A stretch of 64,000 bases of DNA from Flexivirga caeni (GCF_003724155.1 NZ_RJJQ01000007.1:124001-188000), one strand, 5' to 3'; shown: positions 53,214 through 62,984, counted from the stretch's first letter. Translations and numbers: made by a program. The notes: generated from the sequence alone by a model not told the origin.

Positions 53214-53543
53214 ATGGCTCTGACACCGCGTGAGGAACGTGAGATACAACAGATCGAGGACTCGCTGCTGAGCAGCGATCCGGGATTCGCTCAGCGGATG
53301 AATCAGGCTCTGCACCCACGCCGACGCCTCGTTGCCGCAGCCATCTGCTTCCTGTTCGTCGCAGTGGCGGTCGGGATTTCGCTGCCTTCGGCGCTGGCCG
53401 GCTACGCCGTGTGCACAGCCGCGGCCACGTTCCTGGCCGGCTGGTGTCTGGGCCGGACCGGGCCGGCTGGTGTCCGCGCCGGGCCGCTGTGCCCCTGGCG
53501 GCTGCGCGGGCAGATCCGGAGCATCGTGCACCGGCGGAGATGA
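53214..53543 (+). CDS. DUF3040 membrane protein
   Basis: A 109-residue protein. The N-terminus ALTPREEREIQQIEDSLLSS is the DUF3040 signature, followed by two membrane helices (about 43-60 and 62-80). AGGAG precedes the ATG at 53214. A SigB-like promoter suggests stress induction. Role unknown. Confidence 0.82.
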   Translation: MALTPREEREIQQIEDSLLSSDPGFAQRMNQALHPRRRLVAAAICFLFVAVAVGISLPSALAGYAVCTAAATFLAGWCLGRTGPAGVRAGPLCPWRLRGQIRSIVHRRR

Positions 53544-53566
53544 CAGTCGAATGCCGCCCGACAGCC

Positions 53567-53606
53567 CATCTCGGCCGGGCGAACGAGCGCCGCACCGGCC
53601 GAGATG
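53567..53606. terminator. Bidirectional hairpin between convergent genes
   Basis: CATCTCGGCCG (53567-53577) pairs perfectly with CGGCCGAGATG (53596-53606). It lies between the ends of the DUF3040 and CsbD genes. Confidence 0.6.
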
Positions 53607-53614
53607 ATCGCGGT

Positions 53615-53788
53615 TCAGTCCTCGAGGTACTCGTGCGCGTCCTCGGCCTTGTCCTTGGCGGACGCTTTCGCCTGGTCGGCCTTTCCCTCGAACTTCTTCG
53701 AGTCGTCGCCGCTGATGTCGCCGGCGGCTTCCTTCGCCTTGCCGGCCGCGTCCTCCACCTTGTGCTTCGCCTTGTCGAACAGTCCCAT
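53615..53788 (-). CDS. CsbD-family stress protein
   Basis: A 57-residue very hydrophilic helical protein with the family's KAKEAAGDISGDDSKKFEGK repeats. CsbD proteins are classic general-stress (SigB-type) products. GGGAGA precedes the ATG at 53788, and a well-formed SigB-like promoter lies upstream. Confidence 0.9.
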   Translation of the reverse strand: MGLFDKAKHKVEDAAGKAKEAAGDISGDDSKKFEGKADQAKASAKDKAEDAHEYLED

Positions 53789-53856
53789 GGGGATCTCCCT
53801 CATCTTTGCAGTGGTGCCCGAGCCGCATCACGCGCCCCGGGCCAGGTGCTCGACCT

Positions 53857-53881
53857 ATACCCGTTCGTATGGCGCCCAACC
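53857..53881 (-). promoter_or_regulatory. SigB-like promoter for the CsbD gene
   Basis: On the minus strand GGTTG (53881-53877), 14 bases, GGGTAT (53862-53857), about 68 bases before the ATG. A GTATGGCG-type octamer sits in the spacer region. Confidence 0.6.
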
Positions 53882-53948
53882 ACCTCGTCGTGAGGTGTCG
53901 CTCGTGACGGGACACCTCTCTGGTGACCACGACCTGATCGTCGGCAGG

Positions 53949-54155
53949 TCACGCGCGCCCGGCCGGCGTCGTTGCCGCGGTGCCTGCGCGCAATCGCCGG
54001 ATCTGCTCCATGACGATCCGTTCCTCCTCGATGACTTGTTGCAGCGCCGGATTGACCGCGATAGCCGCCTCGTCCGGAGCCGCCGCAGACACCGCCCGGG
54101 CGGCGTCCTCGAGCGCGGCCAACCGGATGCTGAGGGAACGCAGGTCGTCGGTCAT
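53949..54155 (-). CDS. Small coiled-coil protein
   Basis: A 68-residue protein, almost entirely helical (SLSIRLAALEDAARAVSAAA, VIEEERIVMEQIRRLRAG). No family recognised. Its ATG overlaps the stop of the hemerythrin gene by 4 bases, so it is made with it. Confidence 0.6.
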   Translation of the reverse strand: MTDDLRSLSIRLAALEDAARAVSAAAPDEAAIAVNPALQQVIEEERIVMEQIRRLRAGTAATTPAGRA

Positions 54156-54712
54156 CGGGCAATTCCTCCGGTCCGGCCTTCCAGCCATCCCCGGGCCCGG
54201 CGGACCATCCCGGAGAAGTCCTGGTACTCCACCAGCCGGTCCTCCTGCACCGCGCGAGCCACGGCGCCGACGGCCTCCCCGATCTTCCGGCGCTCGGACT
54301 CGTCCAGATCGTCGATGAGCGGCAGCTCGGACATTTCCTCCGCCTCTGCATGCTGCGTGACCGCCTCCTCGAGCAGTGCGAGCTGCATACCGTGCTCGTA
54401 ACTGCCCGGCTCGAATTCCTGGAGCCGCTCGGCCAATTGGACCGCTTGCTCTTCTTCCGCCATCCGATCGTCACCGATGCCGACCTCGCCGCCGCCGGCC
54501 CGGGCGAGCGCAGGATGGACTGTCAGTTGTTCTGCAGCCTCGTGCATCGCCAGCAGTTGCAACAGTCGTCGCGTCGTATGGCGCTGCCGCTGCCCTGCAC
54601 TGCCCTTGGCTTCCTGGAATGCCATCCGGATCATGCCGTGCTGGGCGGTGATGGCAGTGCCGATCTCCGTCGCGGTCGGGATGTGACTGCTGTTCGTCTG
54701 CTCCTGAGCCAT
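54152..54712 (-). CDS. Hemerythrin-like protein
   Basis: A 186-residue protein with a hemerythrin (HHE)-type four-helix bundle: candidate iron ligands in AQHGMIRM, MHEAAEQLTVHPAL and TQHAEAEEMSELPLI. Such proteins sense or store oxygen, NO or iron. A SigB-like promoter ends 9 bases before the ATG, so the message is probably leaderless or nearly so; no ribosome-binding site is visible. Confidence 0.8.
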   Translation of the reverse strand: MAQEQTNSSHIPTATEIGTAITAQHGMIRMAFQEAKGSAGQRQRHTTRRLLQLLAMHEAAEQLTVHPALARAGGGEVGIGDDRMAEEEQAVQLAERLQEFEPGSYEHGMQLALLEEAVTQHAEAEEMSELPLIDDLDESERRKIGEAVGAVARAVQEDRLVEYQDFSGMVRRARGWLEGRTGGIAR

Positions 54713-54721
54713 GTCGATGCC

Positions 54722-54746
54722 ATACCCATTCGCGCGGCGATCACAC
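54722..54746 (-). promoter_or_regulatory. SigB-like promoter for the hemerythrin gene
   Basis: On the minus strand GTGT (54746-54743), 15 bases, GGGTAT (54727-54722), 9 bases before the ATG at 54712. Confidence 0.55.
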
Positions 54747-54780
54747 CGCGTGTGACGGGCCGAACGTTGCCCGGCCGAAG

Positions 54781-55206
54781 TCACAGGCCGGGCACGTGAC
54801 CGAGCCAGTTTTTCACCGCGCCGGGCAGGAACCCCGGCACTCCGCTGACCAGGAACACCAGCCAGAAGCAGACCGCGACGAGCACCACGATGCCGAGGGT
54901 CACCAGGCCGCGGACGAACCAGCCTTGCCGGCCCATCCACTCGGTCCACAGGCGCACCTTGTCCCGCGCGAAGTGCAAAAGCCTTCGGGCCCACGTAAAT
55001 TCGGTCGCCCAGATGCCGATCCCGACGAAGATGACGACCCAGCCCGGGCCTGGCAGCGGCAGCATGACGATGCCGATGACCACCACGACCAGACCGATCG
55101 CACCGACGACGATGCGGTAGGCGAGGTGCGTCGTCGGGTTCCGCCGGACCCAGGCCCGCCAGGCGAAACGGTCGGTGTCGGCCTGCTCGATCCGGTCCTG
55201 CGGCAT
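54781..55206 (-). CDS. PGPGW-type membrane protein (TIGR02611-like)
   Basis: A 141-residue protein with two hydrophobic blocks (about 30-65, 98-125). LPLPGPGWVVIFVGI carries the PGPGW motif of a small actinobacterial membrane family. Function unknown. GGAGGGG precedes the ATG at 55206. It follows the pabC-like gene by 19 bases. Confidence 0.8.
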   Translation of the reverse strand: MPQDRIEQADTDRFAWRAWVRRNPTTHLAYRIVVGAIGLVVVVIGIVMLPLPGPGWVVIFVGIGIWATEFTWARRLLHFARDKVRLWTEWMGRQGWFVRGLVTLGIVVLVAVCFWLVFLVSGVPGFLPGAVKNWLGHVPGL

Positions 55207-55225
55207 CGTGCCCCTCCGGCGGCCC

Positions 55226-56056
55226 TCAGTCGCGACCCGCGGCAGAAGCGGCAGTGAACGCGGCGACAGCAGCGGCCGTGACCGGCCCCGGCGCCGCCAG
55301 CTCCCGATCACCGACAGCGTGCACTGCCTGCACGTCACGGGTCGAGGAGGTGAGGAAAACCTCGTCGGCAGAGTCGAGTACGTCGATCGGCAGCACCTCT
55401 TCGCGAATCGGGATGCCGGCTTCGCGACCCCACTCGATCGTCAGTGCCCGGGTAATGCCAGCGAGCGGCCCGCACTCCAGCTTCGGGGTGAGCAGCTCGC
55501 CGCCGACGACCACGAAGATGTTGGAGCCGGTGCCCTCGCACAGCTCACCGCGGGTGTTGGCGAAGATCGCCTCCGTGCCACCCTGCTCGTGCGCGGCCGC
55601 CAGCGCGACGACGTTCTCGGCATACGACGTGGTCTTCAGCCCGGCAACCGCGCTGCGCTCGTTGCGGGTCCACGGGACGACGACGATCTTCGTGGTGGGC
55701 TCGGGGCGCGCCACCGGCATCGCGGCGACGATGTAGGTCAGCGGGCTGTCGATGCGGTCCGAACCGAGCGGCCCCTCGCCCGCGGTGACCGTGTAACGCA
55801 GCCGGCCGAAGTCGATCGGTTCCGCCAGCACGGCGTCGAACCCTTCCTGCAACCGGCCGCGATCGGCCGCCGGCAAGCCCAGCCCACGCAGCGAACGATC
55901 CAGCCGGTCGTTGTGCCGGCCGATCGCGAACGGCCGGCCGTCCACGATCTTGGCGGTCTCGAAAACGCCGTCACCGACGGTGATTCCGTGATCCAGCGCC
56001 CGCACACTCGGCTTCTCGTCAACCAGTTCGCCGTCGACCCACACCCGCACGTTCAT
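55226..56056 (-). CDS. pabC: Class IV aminotransferase, probable aminodeoxychorismate lyase
   Basis: A 276-residue PLP enzyme of fold type IV. SVRALDHGITVGDGVFETAK starts the domain, Lys in GLKTTSYAENVVAL holds PLP, and CEGTGSNIFVVVGG and ECGPLAGITRALTIEW bind phosphate. Length and motifs fit PabC (4-aminobenzoate for folate); D-amino-acid or branched-chain transaminases are less likely alternatives. GGAGG at proper distance before the ATG. Confidence 0.75.
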   Translation of the reverse strand: MNVRVWVDGELVDEKPSVRALDHGITVGDGVFETAKIVDGRPFAIGRHNDRLDRSLRGLGLPAADRGRLQEGFDAVLAEPIDFGRLRYTVTAGEGPLGSDRIDSPLTYIVAAMPVARPEPTTKIVVVPWTRNERSAVAGLKTTSYAENVVALAAAHEQGGTEAIFANTRGELCEGTGSNIFVVVGGELLTPKLECGPLAGITRALTIEWGREAGIPIREEVLPIDVLDSADEVFLTSSTRDVQAVHAVGDRELAAPGPVTAAAVAAFTAASAAGRD

Positions 56057-56202
56057 CTCTCCAACCTCCGCATAGCTCGCTCACTGCCCACCCCTTGCGC
56101 ATCGAGTGGTACGGCCATCCTTTCATCCGCGTGGGCCGTATGCCGAAGGCGTTCCGTGGACAGCCCGCCACCTCGCGCCCGCCTGATGAAACAATCGTCC
56201 GC

Positions 56203-56721
56203 ATGCCGAGCCCGCTCCCCCACGACCCGATCGCCGAGGCGCGCCGCCAGTGGACCGCACACGGCTGGGGTGAGTATGCCGACGGGATGGCTGCCATCAC
56301 CTCGGTCATTCGCGCCCAGCAGATCTTCCTCGCCCGCGCCGAGGACGTGCTGAAACCGCTCGGGCTGACGTTCGCCCGCTACGAACTGCTGACGCTGCTG
56401 CACTTCACCCGCAGCGGCGCACTGCCGATGGCGAAGGCGAGCGCCCGCCTGCAGGTGCACCCGACCAGCGTCACCAATGCCGTCGACCGGCTGGAGAAGG
56501 TCGGCCTGGTGCGCCGGGTGCCGCACCCGTCCGATCGCCGGACGACGCTCATCGAGATCACCGCCGACGGTCACGGCCTCGCGCTGACCGCCACCGAGCA
56601 GCTCAACACGACGCTCTTCAGCGATCCCGGGCTGGCCTCCGACGACCTCGCGCCGTTGCTGCGCATCCTGGCCCGGCTGCGCCAGGAAGCCGGGGACTTC
56701 GACCAGCCGGCGCAGTGGTGA
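56203..56721 (+). CDS. MarR-family regulator
   Basis: A 172-residue winged-helix regulator: FARYELLTLLHFTRSGALPM, ASARLQVHPTSVTNAVDRLE (recognition helix) and the wing HPSDRRTTLIEITADG. It senses phenolic or acyl compounds in many relatives. Start at 56203 lacks a strong ribosome-binding site. It is convergent with the enoyl-CoA hydratase gene 12 bases away and may regulate the acyl-CoA operon or pabC. Confidence 0.88.
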   Translation: MPSPLPHDPIAEARRQWTAHGWGEYADGMAAITSVIRAQQIFLARAEDVLKPLGLTFARYELLTLLHFTRSGALPMAKASARLQVHPTSVTNAVDRLEKVGLVRRVPHPSDRRTTLIEITADGHGLALTATEQLNTTLFSDPGLASDDLAPLLRILARLRQEAGDFDQPAQW

Positions 56722-56733
56722 CTTGCGCCGGTG

Positions 56734-57510
56734 CTATGAGCCGGTGAACTCCGCCGGCCGCTTCTCGATGAACGCGGCCATCCCTTCCTTCTGATCGTCA
56801 GTCGCGAATGCCGCATGGAACGAACGCCGTTCGAGCCGAATGCCCTCCGCGAGCGTCGTCTCGAACGCCGCGTTGACGGCGTCCTTGGCGAGCATCGCGA
56901 TGGGCAGCGACATGCTCGCGATCCGCTCGGCGATCTCCCGGGCGGTGCTGAGCAGGTCTTCCAGTGGCACCACCCGCGACACGAGTCCCGAGCGCTCCGC
57001 CTCGTCGGCACCGATCTGCCGTCCGGTGAGCACCAGGTCCATCGCCTTCGCCTTGCCGATCGCGCGGGTGAGCCGCTGCGAACCGCCCATGCCGGGTATG
57101 ACGCCCAGCGTGATCTCCGGCTGGCCGAATTTCGCGTTGTCCGCCGCGATCAGCAGGTCGCACAACATCGCCAGCTCGCAACCGCCGCCCAGCGCATAGC
57201 CCGCCACCGCGCCGATGACGGGAGTGCGGACCCGGGCGAGTCGCTCCCAGGCGCCGAAGAGGTCGCCGCCATACGCCTGTGCGAACGTCTGCTGCGCCAT
57301 CTCCTTGATGTCCGCGCCCGCCGCGAAGGCCCGGTCGGAGCCGGTGAGCACGATCGCGCCAATGCGTGGGTCGCGGTCGAGTTCCTCGGCAGCCGCGAGC
57401 ACCTCGATCATCATCTCGGAGTTCAGCGCGTTCAGCGCCTGCGGGCGGTTGAGAGTAATGGTCGCGGTGCGCCCGGTGCGCGTCACCACGATGGTCTGGA
57501 AATCAGTCAC
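56734..57510 (-). CDS. Enoyl-CoA hydratase
   Basis: A 258-residue crotonase. The oxyanion loop AAGADIKEM, first Glu in GGGCELAML and second in [15 protein letters not shown] are all intact, so it should hydrate enoyl-CoA. It is the last gene of the carboxylase operon, 35 bases after bioY. GTG at 57510 follows AGGAG. In this setting methylglutaconyl- or short-chain enoyl-CoA is a plausible substrate. Confidence 0.9.
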   Translation of the reverse strand: MTDFQTIVVTRTGRTATITLNRPQALNALNSEMMIEVLAAAEELDRDPRIGAIVLTGSDRAFAAGADIKEMAQQTFAQAYGGDLFGAWERLARVRTPVIGAVAGYALGGGCELAMLCDLLIAADNAKFGQPEITLGVIPGMGGSQRLTRAIGKAKAMDLVLTGRQIGADEAERSGLVSRVVPLEDLLSTAREIAERIASMSLPIAMLAKDAVNAAFETTLAEGIRLERRSFHAAFATDDQKEGMAAFIEKRPAEFTGS

Positions 57511-57545
57511 GTGCTACTCCTCGAGGACGACTACTGCAGGGAAGC

Positions 57546-58121
57546 TCACCGGCTACGGGCGACCAGCCGCCACGCCGCCGGCAGCAGGGCGCCGGCCAGC
57601 GCCAGTTTGATCAGGTCACCGGCGAGGAACGGCCGGACGCCGAGGTCGAATGCGCGAGCCGGGCCGACGCCCAGGTCGATCGCCAGCCAGCCGGCACCGA
57701 CCGCATAGATCACGGCGCTGCCCACGAACATCGCCAGCACGGAGCTGAACAGCGCTTTGTCCCAGCCTTTTTCAGCTGCAGCACCAACGATGGCCGCCGC
57801 GATCAGCATGCCGGCCAGATAGCCGCCGGTCGCCGAGAACAGGACGGACGTGCCGTGCGCGCCATCGGCGAAGATCGGCACGCCGAGCATGCCGACACCG
57901 ATGTATGCCGCAATGGTTGCCGCGGATCGCACCGCGCCATACGCGCCGCCGACGAGCAGCGCGGCGAACGTCTGCCCGGTGATCGGCACGGGGGTGAACG
58001 GCAATGGGATCACCACCTGGGCGCACAGCGCGACGAAGAGCACGCCGGTCGCGACGAGCGCGGCCTCGCGCCATACAGCGGGGACCCGGACGAGAGTCGG
58101 CGCCAGGGTGTTGGTGGACAT
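57546..58121 (-). CDS. bioY: Biotin transporter substrate-binding subunit
   Basis: A 191-residue membrane protein with about six helices. LPFTPVPITGQTFAALLVGG and SATGGYLAGMLIAA are the BioY signatures. BioY works alone at low efficiency or with ECF ATPase parts, which are not in the window. It sits 28 bases after the biotin carboxylase gene, so biotin uptake is tied to making a biotin enzyme. GGAG precedes the ATG. Confidence 0.92.
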   Translation of the reverse strand: MSTNTLAPTLVRVPAVWREAALVATGVLFVALCAQVVIPLPFTPVPITGQTFAALLVGGAYGAVRSAATIAAYIGVGMLGVPIFADGAHGTSVLFSATGGYLAGMLIAAAIVGAAAEKGWDKALFSSVLAMFVGSAVIYAVGAGWLAIDLGVGPARAFDLGVRPFLAGDLIKLALAGALLPAAWRLVARSR

Positions 58122-58149
58122 GGCAGCTCCTTGCTGGTGAGGTGGTGTG

Positions 58150-60084
58150 TCAGTCGGATCCGGTGGAAGCGGACTCAGCGGGTGTAACCACGAAAAGGCT
58201 TGCCCCCAGGGCGACTTGGTCACCGGAGTGCGCACCGACGCGGGTGACGGTGCCGTCGTGCGGGGCCTTCAAGGTCAGCTCCATCTTCATCGCTTCCATG
58301 GCACCGAGCACGTCGCCCGCACTGACCCGCGCCCCCTCGGAGACGCGGACATCGAGCACGGTGCCGGGCATCGGAGCGACGACCGTACCGTCACTCGCCG
58401 CCGCGATGCCACCGGAAGCGCGGTCCGGTGAGACGAGCACGAACCGCTGGCCGTGCCAGATCGCCTCCGCACCGCGTCGCGCCGGCCGGACGAAAACCGT
58501 CTGCCGGCCGGCGTTTTCGAGATCAAGATCCAGCCGGGCGATGCCGTCGGCGCCGACCGACTCGTCACCGAGCACGCGCACCGCCTCGCCGTCGACGCGG
58601 TGCAGCATAGGCTCGACGAGCACCGGCCGGTCCAGGTGGACGCGCACCGGCGCCGGCTCCCCGGCGATGCGGAACCCGTCAGCAACGAACGGTGTGCCGC
58701 CGTCCGGATCGCGGGTGGCCAGCCGCCAGGCCACGGCGGCCCTCGCGGAAGCTGCGTCCGGGGCAGCAACCTCGTGGTGGTCCAGCCATGCCGTGTCGAT
58801 GGTTGCGTTGCGGAACTCGTCGGTTGCCAGCAGCGCCCGCAGGAAACCGGTGTTGGTGGTGAGCCCGCAGATCGCGGTGGCATCGAGTGCGGCGATCAGC
58901 CCCTGTCGCGCGGCCTCGCGGTCGGCCGCGTGCACGATCACCTTGCCCAGCATCGGGTCGTATGACGTGCTCACCTCCTGCCCGGACTCCAGCGCCTGGT
59001 CCACACGCGCGAGCGTGTCCGGCCAGCGGACTGCGGTGGCGGTGCCCGCCTGGGGCAGGAAGCCGCCGAACGCGTCCTCGGCGTAGACGCGGGCCTCGAT
59101 CGCGTGACCCGTGCTGCTCACCTGTTCCTGCGCCAGCGGCAGCGGCTGGCCGTCGGCGACCAGCAGTTGCAGCTCGACGAGATCGAGTCCGGTGATCGCC
59201 TCGGTGACGGGGTGCTCCACCTGCAGGCGGGTGTTCATCTCCAGGAAGTAGAACTCGTTCGTCGCCGAGTCCAATAGGAACTCCACCGTGCCGGCACCGG
59301 CATACCCCGCCTGACGGGTGAGATCGACTGCGGCGGAACACAATCGCTCTCGCAGGTCGTCGTCGATCGTCGGCGCCGGAGCCTCCTCGAGCACCTTCTG
59401 GTGCCGCCGCTGGCTGGAGCAGTCCCGCTCCCACAGGTGCAGCGCGGTGCCGTGCGTGTCGGCCATCACCTGCACCTCCAGGTGGCGACCGGACTCGACA
59501 TACTTCTCCAGCAACAGCACGTCGTCGCCGAACGCGTGCGCCGACTCGCGCCGTGCCGCAGCGATCGCCTCGGCGAAGTCGTCGGCCGACTGCACCACGC
59601 GCATGCCCTTGCCACCACCACCGGCTGCCGCCTTGACCAGGATCGGGTAGGCGAAGGTGTGCGGATCGTCGTCGAAGGAGTATGACGGCACGACCGGCAC
59701 CCCGGCTGCGACCGCGACTTCACGGGCGACGTCCTTGCGGCCCATCAGCTCCATGACCTCGGGGCTCGGGCCGGCGAGCACGACCCCGGCGTCGCGCAGC
59801 GCGGCCGCGAAACCCGAGCGCTCGGAAAGGAATCCGTATCCGGGATGCACGACATCGGCGCCCGAGGAGAGCGCTGCTGCGACGACCGCGTCGATGTCGA
59901 GGTAGCTCGGCACCCAGACCGCGTCATCCGCCGCGCGCACGTGCGGCGCCGTCACGTCCAGATCGGTGTAGAGGGCGATCGTGCGCAACCCGAGACGGCG
60001 GGCGGTGCGGAAGACGCGCAGCGCGATCTCGCCGCGATTGGCGACCAGGACGGACCGGATGGAAAGCGTGCTGGACAAGGTCAT
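58150..60084 (-). CDS. accA1: Acyl-CoA carboxylase alpha subunit (biotin carboxylase and carrier)
   Basis: A 644-residue subunit: biotin carboxylase (about 10-450; KAAAGGGGKGMRVV, EMNTRLQVEHPVTE), a linker domain, and a C-terminal biotinyl domain with EAMKM (about 610). It carboxylates biotin with ATP for the partner beta subunit. Its ATG overlaps the beta-subunit stop by one base (TGATG). Gene order matches the AccA1/AccD1 methylcrotonyl-CoA carboxylase locus of mycobacteria. Confidence 0.92.
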   Translation of the reverse strand: MTLSSTLSIRSVLVANRGEIALRVFRTARRLGLRTIALYTDLDVTAPHVRAADDAVWVPSYLDIDAVVAAALSSGADVVHPGYGFLSERSGFAAALRDAGVVLAGPSPEVMELMGRKDVAREVAVAAGVPVVPSYSFDDDPHTFAYPILVKAAAGGGGKGMRVVQSADDFAEAIAAARRESAHAFGDDVLLLEKYVESGRHLEVQVMADTHGTALHLWERDCSSQRRHQKVLEEAPAPTIDDDLRERLCSAAVDLTRQAGYAGAGTVEFLLDSATNEFYFLEMNTRLQVEHPVTEAITGLDLVELQLLVADGQPLPLAQEQVSSTGHAIEARVYAEDAFGGFLPQAGTATAVRWPDTLARVDQALESGQEVSTSYDPMLGKVIVHAADREAARQGLIAALDATAICGLTTNTGFLRALLATDEFRNATIDTAWLDHHEVAAPDAASARAAVAWRLATRDPDGGTPFVADGFRIAGEPAPVRVHLDRPVLVEPMLHRVDGEAVRVLGDESVGADGIARLDLDLENAGRQTVFVRPARRGAEAIWHGQRFVLVSPDRASGGIAAASDGTVVAPMPGTVLDVRVSEGARVSAGDVLGAMEAMKMELTLKAPHDGTVTRVGAHSGDQVALGASLFVVTPAESASTGSD

Positions 60085-61637
60085 CACATCCTGAAGATGC
60101 CGTAGTGGGGAGCAGGCACAGGCGAATTCGCCGCAGTCGCCAGCGCCATGCCCAGCACCCGCCGGGTGTCGAGCGGGTCGATGATCCCGTCGTCCCACAG
60201 GCGGGCAGTGGAGTAGTAGGCCGAGCCCTGGTTCTCGTACTGGGCGCGGATCGGCGCCTTGAACGCCTCCACCTCCTCCTCGGAGCCCAGGTCACTGCGC
60301 ACCGTGGCGAGCACGGACGCAGCCTGTTCACCACCCATCACCGAGATGCGCGCGTTCGGCCACATCCACAGGAACCGCGGGTCGTAGGCCCGTCCACACA
60401 TGCCGTAGTTGCCCGCGCCGAAGGACCCACCGATCACGACGGTGAACTTCGGCACGACCGAGCAGGCAACCGCAGTGACCAGCTTCGCACCGTCCTTCGC
60501 GATGCCGCGGTTCTCGTACTCCCGGCCCACCATGAAGCCGGTGATGTTCTGCAGGAAGAGCAACGGGATGCCGCGCTGGTTGCACAGCTCGATGAAATGC
60601 GCTCCCTTCAGGGCGGATTCACTGAAGAGGATGCCGTTGTTGGCGACGATGCCGATCGGGTAACCGTGGATGCGGGCGAAGCCCGTGACCAGCGTCTCGC
60701 CATACAGCTGCTTGAACTCCTGGAAGCGCGACCCGTCGACCAGCCGGCGGATCACCTCGCGCACGTCGTATGGCGTGCGCGAGTCGACCGGCACCACGTC
60801 GTAGAGGCCTGCCGGGTCCTCGGCCGGCTCCTCGACCGCGGTCGGGGTCAGCGAGCCCGCTCCCGGTCGCTCGAAGGTGTCCACGATCGAACGCAGGATC
60901 TCCAGTGCGTGATCGTCGTCCTGCGCCAGGTGGTCGGCGACTCCCGACTTGCGGGCATGCACGTCTCCCCCGCCGAGGTCCTCGGCGCTGACGACCTCAC
61001 CGGTCGCGGCCTTCACCAGCGGCGGCCCACCGAGGAAGATCGTGCCTTCGTTCGCGACGATGACCGTCTCGTCGGACATGGCGGGCACGTAGGCGCCGCC
61101 TGCCGTGCACGAGCCCATCACGGCGGCGATCTGCGGGATGCCCTGCGCGGAGAGATTGGCCTGGTTGAAGAAGATTCGACCGAAATGGTCCCGGTCGGGG
61201 AAGACCTCGTCCTGCAGTGGCAGGAACGCGCCGCCGCTGTCGACCAGCGCGATGCACGGCAGGCGGTTCTGCGCGGCGATGGTCTGCGCGCGCAGGTGCT
61301 TCTTGACCGTCATCGGGTAATAGGTGCCGCCCTTGACCGTGGCGTCGTTGGCGATGACCATCACCTCGCGCCCGGCGACCAGCCCGATGCCGGTGACCAG
61401 TCCCGCGCCCGGCACGGTCCACGGGTCGTCGCGACCGGCCGCGCCATACAGGCCGTATGCCGCCAGTGGGCTGAGCTCCAGGAACGGGCTGCCCGGGTCG
61501 AGCAGCCGGTCGACCCGGTCGCGGACGAGCAGCTTTCCCCGGCCGGTGTGCTTCTGGCGGGCTGACTCACTGCCGCCCTGGCGGACCCGCGCGAGTCGCT
61601 CGCGGAGCTCGGCGGTGAGTTCTCGTAGCTCGCTCAT
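60084..61637 (-). CDS. accD1: Acyl-CoA carboxylase beta subunit (carboxyltransferase)
   Basis: A 517-residue carboxyltransferase with N- and C-terminal crotonase-like halves. [51 protein letters not shown] and [20 protein letters not shown] are typical of methylcrotonyl-CoA carboxylase. With the alpha subunit it would carboxylate 3-methylcrotonyl-CoA in leucine breakdown. It overlaps the lyase gene by 4 bases. Confidence 0.92.
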   Translation of the reverse strand: MSELRELTAELRERLARVRQGGSESARQKHTGRGKLLVRDRVDRLLDPGSPFLELSPLAAYGLYGAAGRDDPWTVPGAGLVTGIGLVAGREVMVIANDATVKGGTYYPMTVKKHLRAQTIAAQNRLPCIALVDSGGAFLPLQDEVFPDRDHFGRIFFNQANLSAQGIPQIAAVMGSCTAGGAYVPAMSDETVIVANEGTIFLGGPPLVKAATGEVVSAEDLGGGDVHARKSGVADHLAQDDDHALEILRSIVDTFERPGAGSLTPTAVEEPAEDPAGLYDVVPVDSRTPYDVREVIRRLVDGSRFQEFKQLYGETLVTGFARIHGYPIGIVANNGILFSESALKGAHFIELCNQRGIPLLFLQNITGFMVGREYENRGIAKDGAKLVTAVACSVVPKFTVVIGGSFGAGNYGMCGRAYDPRFLWMWPNARISVMGGEQAASVLATVRSDLGSEEEVEAFKAPIRAQYENQGSAYYSTARLWDDGIIDPLDTRRVLGMALATAANSPVPAPHYGIFRM

Positions 61638-62488
61638 CGGCCGGATGCCTCCTTCGTGACCACACCGGTCATCGCCGCCAGCCGGATCACCCGCTCGGCC
61701 TGCTTGTAGATGGGGCCGTCGACCATTCGCCCCTCGAAAGTGGTCACGCCACGATCATCTCCTACGTGGGTGAAAAGTCTTTGCGCCCAGTCGATTTGCG
61801 CCGCGGTGGGTGCGTAGGAAGCCCGGATCACCGCGATCTGACTCGGGTGGATCGCGACCGTCCCGTCGAATCCGCTGGCCACCGCGTCCGCACACTCCGC
61901 CCGCAGACCATCCGCGTCGGGGATGTCCATGTGCACCGCGTCGAGGGCGAACAGTCCGGCCGACTTGGTGGCGACGAGTGTCCGGACACGGGCGAACCTG
62001 GCCAGGTCTCGATAGCCACCGTCGGGAAATCGGCTGGTGGTGCCGCCCAGGCTCGCGACCAGGTCGTCGGCGCCCCACATCATGCCGACCAGGTTTTCGG
62101 CCTCGGTCAGCTCGCCGACCTTCTCCAGGCCGCGGGCCGTCTCGACCAATGCGACGACCTCGCCCGGCACCACGCGAACCTGCGCCGGGTCCTCGGTCTT
62201 GGCGAGCATGACGCGTGGGATCGACAACTCGTCCACCAGGCGGAGGTCGGCGCCGTGCTCGACACTGCCGAAACCGTTGATGCGCACCACTGTTCGCTCG
62301 CTGTCAAGCGTTCCATCGCCGACCAGGGCGCGCAGTGCGTCGCGTGCGCCGGCCTTCCGCTCCGGCGCGACGGCGTCCTCCAGGTCGAGGATCACCACGT
62401 CGGCCGCGGCGAGCGCCTTGGGATAGCGATCCGGCCGATCGGCCGGGCAGAAGAGCCAGGCAGGCCCGGGCTGCCAGGACTTAGCCAC
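61634..62488 (-). CDS. CitE-like acyl-CoA lyase (HpcH/HpaI family)
   Basis: A 284-residue TIM-barrel enzyme: [33 protein letters not shown] and MMWGADDL carry the arginine and metal-binding acidic residues. The mycobacterial counterpart at this locus (Rv2498c) cleaves citramalyl-type CoA esters in C5 and leucine metabolism. GTG start at 62488 overlaps the MaoC gene by 8 bases. Confidence 0.88.
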   Translation of the reverse strand: MAKSWQPGPAWLFCPADRPDRYPKALAAADVVILDLEDAVAPERKAGARDALRALVGDGTLDSERTVVRINGFGSVEHGADLRLVDELSIPRVMLAKTEDPAQVRVVPGEVVALVETARGLEKVGELTEAENLVGMMWGADDLVASLGGTTSRFPDGGYRDLARFARVRTLVATKSAGLFALDAVHMDIPDADGLRAECADAVASGFDGTVAIHPSQIAVIRASYAPTAAQIDWAQRLFTHVGDDRGVTTFEGRMVDGPIYKQAERVIRLAAMTGVVTKEASGR

Positions 62489-62984
62489 GCGCTGCCATCC
62501 GGACCAGGGTGTCCCGTGACGCCACCGCGACGACGTCGCCGTGCTGGTTGCGTGCGGTGTGCTGCATGCTCACGATCCCTTCACCCGGACGGCTGGACGA
62601 GGGCCGCTTGGCGGTGATGAGCGTCTCGGCATACATGGTGTCGCCGTGTCGCACCGGCGCGGGGAACTTCACCTCGCTGAAGCCGAGGTTGGCCACGATC
62701 GTCCCCTGGGTGAGCTGGGCGACCGAGAGCCCGACGAGCGTCGACAGCGTGAACATCGAGTTGACCAGCCGCTCGTGGAAGGGCGGCTGCTGGCCGCTCT
62801 CGTGTGCGTCCAGATGCAACGGCTGGGTGTTCATGGTGAGGGTGGTGAAGAAGACGTTGTCGGCTTCGGTCACGGTGCGGCCGGGTCGGTGCTCGTAGAT
62901 CGTGCCGACCTCGAACTCCTCGAACCACAGTCCGCGCTGCACGACCCGTCGCGGCTCCTGCGCCGCTCCGCTCGACTCACTCAT
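62481..62984 (-). CDS. MaoC-like enoyl-CoA hydratase
   Basis: A 167-residue hot-dog protein: TVTEADNVFFTTLTMNTQPL carries the Asp and NTQPLHLD the His of the MaoC hydratase site. Rv2499c-type proteins at this locus act on branched enoyl-CoA. First gene of the six-gene operon; GGAG precedes the ATG at 62984. Two TetR-type operators lie 43 and 70 bases upstream. Confidence 0.88.
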   Translation of the reverse strand: MSESSGAAQEPRRVVQRGLWFEEFEVGTIYEHRPGRTVTEADNVFFTTLTMNTQPLHLDAHESGQQPPFHERLVNSMFTLSTLVGLSVAQLTQGTIVANLGFSEVKFPAPVRHGDTMYAETLITAKRPSSSRPGEGIVSMQHTARNQHGDVVAVASRDTLVRMAARG

